The position numbers were made by a program, and so were the translations under genes. Below the pieces are notes generated by a model. The model worked only from the letters and a program-made list of their open reading frames with translations. It was not told the origin of the DNA and did not search any database. From assembly GCA_020631315.1 (NCBI GenBank), contig JAHDHM010000073.1, positions 1-11,949 of the forward strand: 11,949 nucleotides of DNA, given 5' to 3'. Positions within the stretch are counted from its first letter, which is position 1, and each line of letters starts with the position of its first letter. This stretch comes from Acidimicrobiales bacterium (GTDB lineage Bacteria; Actinomycetota; Acidimicrobiia; Acidimicrobiales; Poriferisodaliceae). Of this stretch, positions 1-6,040 are shown piece by piece.

Positions 1-1
1 C

Positions 2-1555
2 CCCGGTCCGATGGCGGCGAACATGCACAACGACTACGCCGACCGCAAGAACGGCCGGAAACCGGTCGAGCTGCTGCACGACGACCTCGGCGACATCCTC
101 GGCGAGACCTACGGCCTGATGATCTACCAGGAGGCCATGATGCGCGTGGCCCAGAAGATCGCCGGGTACTCGCTCGAAGAGGCCGACAACCTTCGCAAGG
201 CTTGCGGCAAGAAGAAGCGCGACCTCATCGCACAGCACCGCATCCAGTTCGTCGAAGGCACTGCGGCCAACGGTTACGACGCACAGCTCGGCACCGACCT
301 GTTCGACATCATCGAGCCCTTCGCCGACTACGCCTTCAACAAGAGCCACGCCTTCGGGTACGGGCTCATCAGCTATCAGACCGCCTACCTGAAGGCGAAC
401 TACCCGGTCGAGTACATGGCTGCGCTGCTCACCAGCGTGAAGTCCAACCTCGACAAGGCCGCCGTCTTCCTCAACGACTGCCGTCAGCTCGGCATCGTCG
501 TCAACGTGCCGGACGTCAACCGGTCGGTCATCGACTTCGCATCACTCGACGGCGAGATCACGTTCGGCCTGTCTGCGGTCCGCAACGTCGGCGAGGGCGT
601 CGTCGCGCCGATCGTCGAGGAGCGTCAGGCGAACGGTGCGTTCACCGACTTCTACGACTTCTGCGAGCGAGTTCCGCTGGAGGTGCTCAACAAGCGCTCC
701 ATCGAGTCGCTCATCAAGGCCGGCGCGTTCGACTCGCTCGGACATCCCCGTCAAGGTCTCCAGACGGTGTTCGAGCAGATCATCGATCAGACCTCGGCCC
801 GTCGGAAGGAGCGCGACATGGGCATCCAGACCCTGTTCGGCGATCTCGGCGGTGAGCTCGGTGGCGACGCCGGCTTCAACGAACGCATCGCCATCCCGGA
901 TCTGGAGTACGACCCTCGCTCGAAGCTGAAGCTCGAGAAGGAGATGCTCGGTCTCTACGTGTCGAGCCATCCGCTGATGGGTGCCGGTGGTCTCTTGAAG
1001 CGCCGCACCGACACGTCCATCTCCGGCCTCAGTGCCGGTGCGGTCACCACGACCGGCGGCTCGGAAGGCGGACGCGATCCGTTCGTCACGATCGGCGGCG
1101 TCGTCACCGGCCTGCAGCGCAAGTACACCCGGGCCGGCGACCTCATGGCAGTGTTCGTCCTCGAGGATCTCGAGGACTCGGTCGAGGTCATGGTCTTCCC
1201 GCGCACCATGCGCGAGCACGGCCACAAGCTGGAGGACGACGCGGTCATCCTCATCAGCGGCCGCGCCGACAGCCGTGGCGACGAGCCGCAGTTCATCTGC
1301 AACTCGATCGAGGTGTTCGAGGGCTACGGCCAGGAGACCCCGCCGATCCGGCTGTCACTCCAGTCGGCCACCGTGTCCGACCACCTCGTCGACGAGCTCC
1401 GTGACGTGCTCGGCCGCCACCCCGGTGACAGCGAGGTGTTCATCCACCTCGACCAGAACGTCGTGCGCCTGCCCGACGAGTTCCGAGTCGACCCCAGCAA
1501 CGGACTGGCCGGTGAGCTCCGAGCGCTGCTCGGTTCCGAAGCCATCATCATGTGA
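2..1555 (+). CDS. dnaE: DNA polymerase III subunit alpha, C-terminal part (5' truncated by window edge)
   Basis: This is the catalytic subunit of the replicative DNA polymerase, of which the last 517 residues are visible. The frame is open to the left edge, reading P-G-P-M, so the ATG at 11 is internal and not the start. The usual family length is about 1,150-1,200 residues, so the PHP domain and the catalytic aspartates of the palm lie outside the window. Visible here are the conserved fingers segment (HNDYADRKNG, then TYGLMIYQE and AFNKSHAFGYGLISYQTAYL), a helix-hairpin-helix region around nt 680-760 (LNKRSIESLIKAGAFDSLG), and an OB-fold near nt 1075-1330 (VTIGGVVTGLQRK through FICNSIEVFEG). 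Colinearity with DnaE is uninterrupted, with no frameshift. It looks like the essential DnaE1 type rather than the mutagenic DnaE2 type, but the discriminating N-terminus is absent. The esterase gene follows after 7 bp. Confidence 0.97.
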   Translation, partial: PGPMAANMHNDYADRKNGRKPVELLHDDLGDILGETYGLMIYQEAMMRVAQKIAGYSLEEADNLRKACGKKKRDLIAQHRIQFVEGTAANGYDAQLGTDLFDIIEPFADYAFNKSHAFGYGLISYQTAYLKANYPVEYMAALLTSVKSNLDKAAVFLNDCRQLGIVVNVPDVNRSVIDFASLDGEITFGLSAVRNVGEGVVAPIVEERQANGAFTDFYDFCERVPLEVLNKRSIESLIKAGAFDSLGHPRQGLQTVFEQIIDQTSARRKERDMGIQTLFGDLGGELGGDAGFNERIAIPDLEYDPRSKLKLEKEMLGLYVSSHPLMGAGGLLKRRTDTSISGLSAGAVTTTGGSEGGRDPFVTIGGVVTGLQRKYTRAGDLMAVFVLEDLEDSVEVMVFPRTMREHGHKLEDDAVILISGRADSRGDEPQFICNSIEVFEGYGQETPPIRLSLQSATVSDHLVDELRDVLGRHPGDSEVFIHLDQNVVRLPDEFRVDPSNGLAGELRALLGSEAIIM

Positions 1556-1557
1556 GG
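1554..1557 (+). promoter_or_regulatory. Ribosome binding site of the esterase gene, overlapping the dnaE stop codon
   Basis: GAGG lies 5 nt before the ATG at 1563. Its first two bases are the last two of the dnaE TGA stop. This fixes the downstream start and suggests translational coupling, because terminating ribosomes uncover the site. Confidence 0.6.
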
Positions 1558-1562
1558 TCCCC

Positions 1563-2405
1563 ATGACCGATGTCCACGACGAGCTGATCGGCTCGTACAC
1601 GACGCAGCTGCTGAGTTCTGCTGCAACCGGGACGGACTATCGCCTGTTCACCGCCGACTTCGGGGAGTCGCCCGAGATCCTCGTGGTCGCCACCGACGCC
1701 AACATCGTCTTCGCCACCGCTGCACAGCTCATCACCGGCCTGCACCTCGTCGGCCTGGTTCCCGACCTGCGACTGGTGGGCATCGGCTACGCGGGCGCCA
1801 CGAGCATCGCCGAGACGATCGGGCCGCGCAGCCGCGATCTGACGCCGTGCCCCACCGAGTGGCAGCCGCATGCCGGTGGGGGTGCCGACTTCGCTCGCTG
1901 CATCGTCGACGAGGTCCTGCCGCTGGTGAACGAGCACTGGTCCGGCGACGCAACCGACCTCGTCTACTTCGGACACTCCTTCGGTGGCCTGTTCGGTGTC
2001 GATCTGCTGCTGTCGGGTTCGCCGTTCGGCAAGTACGTCCTCGGATCGCCGTCGCTGTGGTGGGGTCCGTACGAGATGACTGCTCGTGAGGCCGCCTACG
2101 CCGACACACACGACGATCTGGTGGCCGAGGTCTACACGGCGATCGGAGGTTGGGAGACCGACGAGGGTCGCCGGCGTGAGTCGATCAACCTGCCCGACGA
2201 GCACCCGATGAAGGCGCCACCGGTCTTCCTCGACATGGTCGCCGATCTGGAGGCGTTCACTGCGTCGATCACGGGTCGGGGGTATCCGAGCCTGTCCTGG
2301 ACCCAGCAGATCATCGAGGACGAGGTCCACATCGCCGCCGGCCCCGTCGTGTTGACCCGCGGCCTGCGTCACTTCTACGGCGACCGGACCGGGACGTCCG
2401 CCTAA
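1563..2405 (+). CDS. Putative esterase, alpha/beta hydrolase fold (PF00756-like)
   Basis: This 280-residue protein probably hydrolyses an ester in the cytoplasm. It has no signal peptide or membrane segment. The nucleophile elbow is G-H-S-F-G-G with the candidate catalytic Ser at residue 139. A late E-V-H-I-A motif gives the candidate catalytic His256, followed by RGLRHFYG, the usual ending of the esterase D/IroE-like branch. Glu198 (IGGWE) is a plausible acidic member of the triad. The reading frame extends much further upstream, inside dnaE, but the ATG at 1563 is preceded by GAGG and is where family-like sequence begins. It follows dnaE by 7 bp and is probably co-transcribed, although no functional link to replication is evident. 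The substrate cannot be told from sequence; relatives include siderophore esterases, S-formylglutathione hydrolases and acyl esterases. Confidence 0.85.
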   Translation: MTDVHDELIGSYTTQLLSSAATGTDYRLFTADFGESPEILVVATDANIVFATAAQLITGLHLVGLVPDLRLVGIGYAGATSIAETIGPRSRDLTPCPTEWQPHAGGGADFARCIVDEVLPLVNEHWSGDATDLVYFGHSFGGLFGVDLLLSGSPFGKYVLGSPSLWWGPYEMTAREAAYADTHDDLVAEVYTAIGGWETDEGRRRESINLPDEHPMKAPPVFLDMVADLEAFTASITGRGYPSLSWTQQIIEDEVHIAAGPVVLTRGLRHFYGDRTGTSA

Positions 2406-2433
2406 TCGGGCCGGAGTGAGGTGCGGGCGTCGG

Positions 2434-2439
2434 TATCCT
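2434..2439 (+). promoter_or_regulatory. Possible -10 element for thrS
   Basis: TATCCT fits the actinobacterial TAnnnT -10 pattern and sits 38 bp before the chosen thrS start, in the 72-bp gap after the esterase gene. No convincing -35 is visible, so thrS could instead be read through from the esterase transcript. The gap is too short to hold a T-box leader. Confidence 0.25.
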
Positions 2440-2465
2440 CGACGGTCGTCCACACCACTTCGAGC

Positions 2466-2470
2466 AAAGG
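2466..2470 (+). promoter_or_regulatory. thrS: Ribosome binding site deciding the thrS start
   Basis: AAAGG lies 7 nt before the ATG at 2478, and a second AAGG (2472-2475) is 2 nt away. This supports 2478 over the in-frame GTG at 2421. Confidence 0.5.
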
Positions 2471-2477
2471 CAAGGCG

Positions 2478-4469
2478 ATGAGCGACATCACCGTGGTGCT
2501 CCCCGACGGCAGCGAACGAGAGTTGCCCGCCGGGACCACTGGCGCCGGTCTGGCCGAATCGCTCGGTGGCCGGGCCGCACGCGAAGCACTCGTCGCCATC
2601 GCCGATGGTGCCGAGATCGACCTGAACGTGCCGCTGGCCGATGGCGCCAACGTGTCGCTCGTGTTCCCCTCGTCGGACGAAGGACTCGAGGTCATCCGCC
2701 ACTCGACCGCGCACGTCCTCGCGCAGGCCGTGCTCGAGCTCTATCCGGGCGCCACCTTCGCCATCGGTCCCCCGATCGAACACGGCTTCTACTACGACTT
2801 CGAGCTGCCCGACGGCGGCACGTTCTCCGACGACGACCTCGACCGCATCGACCAGAAGATGCGCGAGATCGTCAACGCCAACCAGCCGTTCATCCGCTCC
2901 GAGCTCCCGCCCGACGAGGCGAAGGAACTGATGGCCGCCCATCAGTACAAGCGGGCCATCATCGACGCCGTCTCCGGTGGCGACGGCGACAGCGAGCTGG
3001 CCGGCGAGGTCGCCGGCGACACGATCAGCTTCTATCGGAACACCGATCAGTTCGTCGACATGTGTGTCGGCCCGCACGTGCCGAGCACCGGCCGTCTCGG
3101 GCACTTCAAGCTCATGCGCGTCGCCGGTGCCTACTGGCGGGGCAACGAGAAGAACCCGATGCTCCAGCGCATCTACGGCACTGCGTGGTCGTCGAAGAAG
3201 GAGCTGAAGGCACACCTCCACCGCCTCGAGGAAGCTGCCAAGCGCGACCACCGCAAGCTGGCCAACGAGCTCGATCTGCTGAGCTTCCCGGCCGAGCTGG
3301 GCGGCGGACTTGCGGTCTGGCATCCGAAGGGTTCGGTGATCCGCAAGGTCATCGAGGACTACAGCCGCATGCGCCACGAGCAGGGCGGCTACGAGTTCGC
3401 GTACACGCCGCACCTGGCCAACGCGAAGCTCTTCGAGAAGTCAGGCCACCTCGACTTCTACGCCGACGGCATGTACCCGCCCATGGAGATGGACAACGGG
3501 ACCTACTACCCGAAGCCCATGAACTGCCCGATGCACTGCCTGATCTTCGGGCACGGTCAGCGCAGCTACAAGGAGCTGCCGCTGCGCCTCTTCGAGCTGG
3601 GCACCGTCTACCGCTACGAGCGTTCGGGCACCCTCCACGGCCTGATGCGCATCCGTGGCTTCACCCAGGACGACTCGCATCTGTTCGTCGCGCCGGAACA
3701 GCTGGCCGACGAGATCACCACGCTGCTCGATTTCGTGCTGTCGATCCTGCGCGCCTTCGGTTTCGACGACTTCACCTTCAACCTGTCCACGAAGGACCCG
3801 GAGAAGTACGTCGGCTCGGACGAGGTGTGGGAGTACGCCACGCAGTGCCTGATCGACGCGCTCGAGCGCCACGGCCTCGACTACGCGGTCAAGGAGGGCG
3901 ACGCAGCCTTCTACGGCCCGAAGATCGACATCGACGTCCAGGACGCCATCGGCCGAAGCTGGCAGCTGTCGACCATCCAGGCCGACTTCCAGCTGCCGGA
4001 TCGCTTCGACCTCGGCTTCGTCGACTCGAACGGTGAGCGGGTTCGCCCGATCATGTTGCACCGTGCCCTGCTCGGCTCGATCGAGCGCTTCTTCGGTGTG
4101 CTCGTCGAGCACTACGGCGGTGCGTTCCCGACCTGGCTGTCGCCGGTCCAGGTGCGCGTGCTCGGCGTGCGTGCAGACCACGACGAGAAGGTGGCCGAAC
4201 TGGTCGACCGCCTGAAGGGCGAGGGCTTCCGCGCGGACATGGTCGAGGCCGACGATCCGCTGGGTGCCCGCATCCGCAAGGCGAAGCTCGAGAAGATCCC
4301 GTACGTGTTGGTGATCGGCGACGACGACATCGAGAACTCGACCGTCGGTGTGAACCCCCGCGGCGGCGACGTCGATCGTGGTGTCGGCGTGGACGAGTTC
4401 ATCGCCCGGATGCACGAGGACATCGACACCCAGTCGACCGCACCGATCATCGCCACCGCCGACGCCTGA
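2478..4469 (+). CDS. thrS: Threonine--tRNA ligase (class II aminoacyl-tRNA synthetase)
   Basis: This cytoplasmic enzyme charges tRNA-Thr with threonine and edits mis-charged Ser. It has 663 residues, a normal length. Domain order is TGS (about 1-62), the editing/SAD domain (about 63-240), the class II catalytic core (about 260-550) and the anticodon-binding domain (about 555-655). The editing-site residues are present: H75 and H79 in HSTAH, C196 and H200 in CVGPH. The catalytic-site zinc ligands are C350 (MNCPMHC), H401 (DDSHLF) and H528 (MLHRALLGS). Motif 2 (RYERSGTLHGL) and motif 3 are intact, so the enzyme should be competent in both synthesis and editing. I chose the ATG at 2478 because the TGS domain begins there (MSDITVVLPDG) and AAAGG lies 7 nt upstream. 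A GTG at 2421 with GGAG before it would add 19 unconserved residues. Confidence 0.98.
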   Translation: MSDITVVLPDGSERELPAGTTGAGLAESLGGRAAREALVAIADGAEIDLNVPLADGANVSLVFPSSDEGLEVIRHSTAHVLAQAVLELYPGATFAIGPPIEHGFYYDFELPDGGTFSDDDLDRIDQKMREIVNANQPFIRSELPPDEAKELMAAHQYKRAIIDAVSGGDGDSELAGEVAGDTISFYRNTDQFVDMCVGPHVPSTGRLGHFKLMRVAGAYWRGNEKNPMLQRIYGTAWSSKKELKAHLHRLEEAAKRDHRKLANELDLLSFPAELGGGLAVWHPKGSVIRKVIEDYSRMRHEQGGYEFAYTPHLANAKLFEKSGHLDFYADGMYPPMEMDNGTYYPKPMNCPMHCLIFGHGQRSYKELPLRLFELGTVYRYERSGTLHGLMRIRGFTQDDSHLFVAPEQLADEITTLLDFVLSILRAFGFDDFTFNLSTKDPEKYVGSDEVWEYATQCLIDALERHGLDYAVKEGDAAFYGPKIDIDVQDAIGRSWQLSTIQADFQLPDRFDLGFVDSNGERVRPIMLHRALLGSIERFFGVLVEHYGGAFPTWLSPVQVRVLGVRADHDEKVAELVDRLKGEGFRADMVEADDPLGARIRKAKLEKIPYVLVIGDDDIENSTVGVNPRGGDVDRGVGVDEFIARMHEDIDTQSTAPIIATADA

Positions 4470-4479
4470 TCACGGGGTG

Positions 4480-4513
4480 CGAGCAGCAACTGACCGCTCG
4501 TTTCGCGTTTGTT
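4480..4513 (+). terminator. Weak terminator-like hairpin after thrS
   Basis: CGAGC (4480-4484) pairs with GCTCG (4496-4500) across an 11-nt loop, and a T-rich stretch (4501-4513) follows. It starts 11 bp after the thrS stop, where a Rho-independent terminator would be expected. The stem is short and the loop large, so this is tentative. Confidence 0.3.
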
Positions 4514-4525
4514 CAGAACTCTGAA
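4512..4525. promoter_or_regulatory. 14-bp dyad in the thrS/DM13-gene intergenic region, candidate operator
   Basis: TTCAGAACTCTGAA has perfect 6-bp arms (TTCAGA/TCTGAA) around a 2-bp centre. It lies 71 bp before the start of the DM13 gene, where a transcription factor site would be expected. The regulator is unknown. It could alternatively be part of the thrS 3' end. Confidence 0.3.
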
Positions 4526-4595
4526 TGAATGAACCCGGGAGTCGACAGGTTCTCCTCATCTGACACCACTCAGACAACTCCCCCGAGGTGCCGTC

Positions 4596-5255
4596 ATGAT
4601 CAAGAAGCTGATCGACAACTGGAAGATCACCGCCCCGCTCGCCGTCGCCGGCGCTGCCATCGTGGCGTTCCTCGCGTTCGGCGTCTTCGGCATCCACACG
4701 GCCTTCATCGACGACGTGGTCGACGAGGCCGGCCCCGTGTTCGACTCGGGCGCTGCCGCCGGTACCGACGCCGACGAGTCGACCACCCAGGTCACGGTCA
4801 GCGAGGAGACCCTCGACCAGATCGACGAGGTCATGGAAGACGAAGCCATCCCGACCGAGGTCGTGATGGACGAGGAGAACCCGATGCCCGAGGAATCGGC
4901 GCCGGGTGAGATCGTCACGCTCTTCGACGGCCAGTTCAGCGGCCTGTCCCGCTACGACGTCGAGGGCACCGTCAACGTGCTCAACGACGGCACTGCCCAG
5001 CGCTTCCTGCGCTTCGAGGACGACTTCGCCGGCAACAACGGCCCGGACCTGAACGTCTATCTGACCCGGGCCGACGACGGCATCGGTGGTGACGGTGACT
5101 GGATCGACCTCGGCGACCTGCGCGGCAACATCGGTTCGCAGAACTACGAGATCCCCGAGGACGTCGACCTCAGCGAGTTCGACACTGTCGTGATCTGGTG
5201 CGTCCGCTTCGGCGTCGGCTTCGGCGAAGCCGAGCTGATGACGACCAGCGCCTGA
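4596..5255 (+). CDS. Membrane-anchored DM13-domain protein
   Basis: This 219-residue protein has a short positively charged N-terminus (MIKKLIDNWK), one hydrophobic segment at about residues 12-33, a strongly acidic low-complexity linker (about 34-105) and a C-terminal DM13 domain (about 108-217). The topology implied is N-in, with the DM13 domain on the outside of the membrane. DM13 hallmarks visible are the NNGPDLNVYL motif, the IDLGDLRGNIGSQNYEIP segment, and VVIWC with the single conserved Cys202. DM13 domains are proposed to act in electron transfer or redox/adhesion in extracellular proteins; this is a family prediction and no partner redox protein is seen nearby. The start is supported by GAGG (4585-4588) 7 nt upstream of the ATG. 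It converges with the alkB-like gene, 3 bp separating the stop codons. Confidence 0.85.
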   Translation: MIKKLIDNWKITAPLAVAGAAIVAFLAFGVFGIHTAFIDDVVDEAGPVFDSGAAAGTDADESTTQVTVSEETLDQIDEVMEDEAIPTEVVMDEENPMPEESAPGEIVTLFDGQFSGLSRYDVEGTVNVLNDGTAQRFLRFEDDFAGNNGPDLNVYLTRADDGIGGDGDWIDLGDLRGNIGSQNYEIPEDVDLSEFDTVVIWCVRFGVGFGEAELMTTSA

Positions 5256-5258
5256 TCC

Positions 5259-5954
5259 TCAGTGCGGATCCCCAGGGCCCGGTGGGTCCTGGGGCCAGTG
5301 TCGGGCCGTGAAGCTGACTCTCGGCCCGACACCTCGCCGCGTCTTGGGGACCGAGTGCTCCCAGTCGTGCTGGCAGCGCCCACCCATGACGAGCAGGTCA
5401 CCATGGCCGACCGAGAAGGCACGTGACCTGCCGCCGTCCTTCGGCCTGAGCCGAAACGTACGGCGAGCCCCGTAGCTGAAGATGACCACCAGCGGCTCGT
5501 GGGCCACGGCACCGATCTTGTCCGTGTGCCAGGCGACGCTGTCGTCGCCGTTGCGATACAGGTTCACGAAGTACCGGTCGAACCGCAGCCCGTAGTGCGC
5601 CTCGACGTGATCGAGATCCCGCCGCAGGGGCGGCGACTCGTCGCCCACGTCAGCGTCGGCCGACAGCCGTGGCTGCCAGACGATCTGGTCGAACATCTTC
5701 ATCTCGCGTTGTTCCCACACCAGTTCCGTGAGCAGGTGGGCCAGCACTGCGTCGGGTTGGCTCCCGAATGCGGGTGAATGGTCGATCCACGACTGCTCGT
5801 CGAGCTGGTGTCGGACGATCGGAGCACGCTCGTCGGTCGAGGGGGCGACCGACCCGAACAGGCTGCCTTGCCAGATCAGGTCAGCGGCTTCGTCGACGCC
5901 GTCACGCACTGCGAACATCTGTTCGAATATGCCATCGAACGAGTGTTCGCGCAA
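5259..5954 (-). CDS. alkB: AlkB-like Fe(II)/2-oxoglutarate-dependent dioxygenase
   Basis: Members of this family oxidatively remove alkyl groups from damaged DNA or RNA bases such as 1-methyladenine and 3-methylcytosine. The 231-residue product shows the iron-binding triad H143-x-D145 (in NLYRNGDDSVAWHTDK) and H200 (EHSVPK), and the 2-oxoglutarate-binding arginine motif R212-V-S-F-T-A-R218. GDLLVMGG before the distal His is also typical. The C-terminal tail is Pro/Gly rich. The start is uncertain: I use TTG at 5954, preceded by GGGACAGG, but the ATG ending at 5918 and the GTG ending at 5909 are in frame and the first 15 residues show no family conservation. It is divergent from the GH3 gene and convergent with the DM13 gene, so it is probably a single-gene transcript. 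Whether it acts on DNA or RNA cannot be told. Confidence 0.88.
   Translation of the reverse strand: MREHSFDGIFEQMFAVRDGVDEAADLIWQGSLFGSVAPSTDERAPIVRHQLDEQSWIDHSPAFGSQPDAVLAHLLTELVWEQREMKMFDQIVWQPRLSADADVGDESPPLRRDLDHVEAHYGLRFDRYFVNLYRNGDDSVAWHTDKIGAVAHEPLVVIFSYGARRTFRLRPKDGGRSRAFSVGHGDLLVMGGRCQHDWEHSVPKTRRGVGPRVSFTARHWPQDPPGPGDPH
5270..5294 (+). terminator. Strong GC-rich hairpin downstream of the DM13 gene
   Basis: An 11-bp stem (CCCCAGGGCCC with GGGTCCTGGGG, one G-T wobble) closes on a 3-nt loop (5281-5283). It begins 15 bp after the DM13 gene stop codon, so it is well placed to end + strand transcription. There is no T tract after it, as is common for GC-rich actinobacterial hairpins. It lies inside the 3' coding end of the opposite-strand alkB-like gene, where it encodes a Pro/Gly/Asp-rich tail, so it serves two sequence constraints. 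Confidence 0.45.
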
Positions 5955-5973
5955 CCTGTCCCGGACCGGTTTT

Positions 5974-5991
5974 CATGCAAGCGCTTACATG
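5974..5991. promoter_or_regulatory. LacI-family-type operator upstream of the GH3 gene
   Basis: CATGCAAGCGCTTACATG is an 18-bp palindrome with 8 of 9 base pairs symmetric and a central CG step. This is the classical architecture of LacI/GalR-family operators. On the - strand the core reads TGTAAGCGCTTGCA, one mismatch from a cre-like TGWNANCGNTNWCA pattern. It lies 49 bp before the GH3 start and 20 bp before the alkB-like start, so it may control the GH3 gene in response to a sugar and could also affect the divergent gene. The regulator is not in the window. Confidence 0.65.
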
Positions 5992-6009
5992 CCGTCGCGG
6001 CAGTCTCGC

Positions 6010-6015
6010 TACAGT
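6010..6015 (+). promoter_or_regulatory. Candidate -10 element of the GH3 gene
   Basis: TACAGT matches TAnnnT and lies 25 bp before the ATG. A TTACAT at 5985-5990 could be the -35 with a 19-bp spacer, somewhat long. If so, the palindromic operator overlaps the -35 and a bound repressor would block the polymerase. Confidence 0.35.
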
Positions 6016-6025
6016 TCGGTACTCG

Positions 6026-6034
6026 AGGGAGGAG
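6026..6034 (+). promoter_or_regulatory. Strong ribosome binding site deciding the GH3 start
   Basis: AGGGAGGAG lies 6 nt before the ATG at 6041. The reading frame is open a further 273 nt upstream, across the alkB-like gene, so this site is what fixes the true start. Confidence 0.75.
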
Positions 6035-6040
6035 ACCCGT

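Noticed and set aside
11..13. ATG at 11 as the start of dnaE
   Set aside because: The frame is open to the left edge and the sequence at this point is deep inside the conserved DnaE core.
2406..2477. T-box riboswitch before thrS
   Set aside because: The gap is only 72 bp, with no specifier stem or antiterminator-like T-box sequence.
1548..3413. Long open frame of 621 codons on the - strand across the esterase and thrS genes
   Set aside because: It is antisense to two well-recognised genes, its translation has no recognisable domain, and long antisense frames are expected in high-GC DNA.
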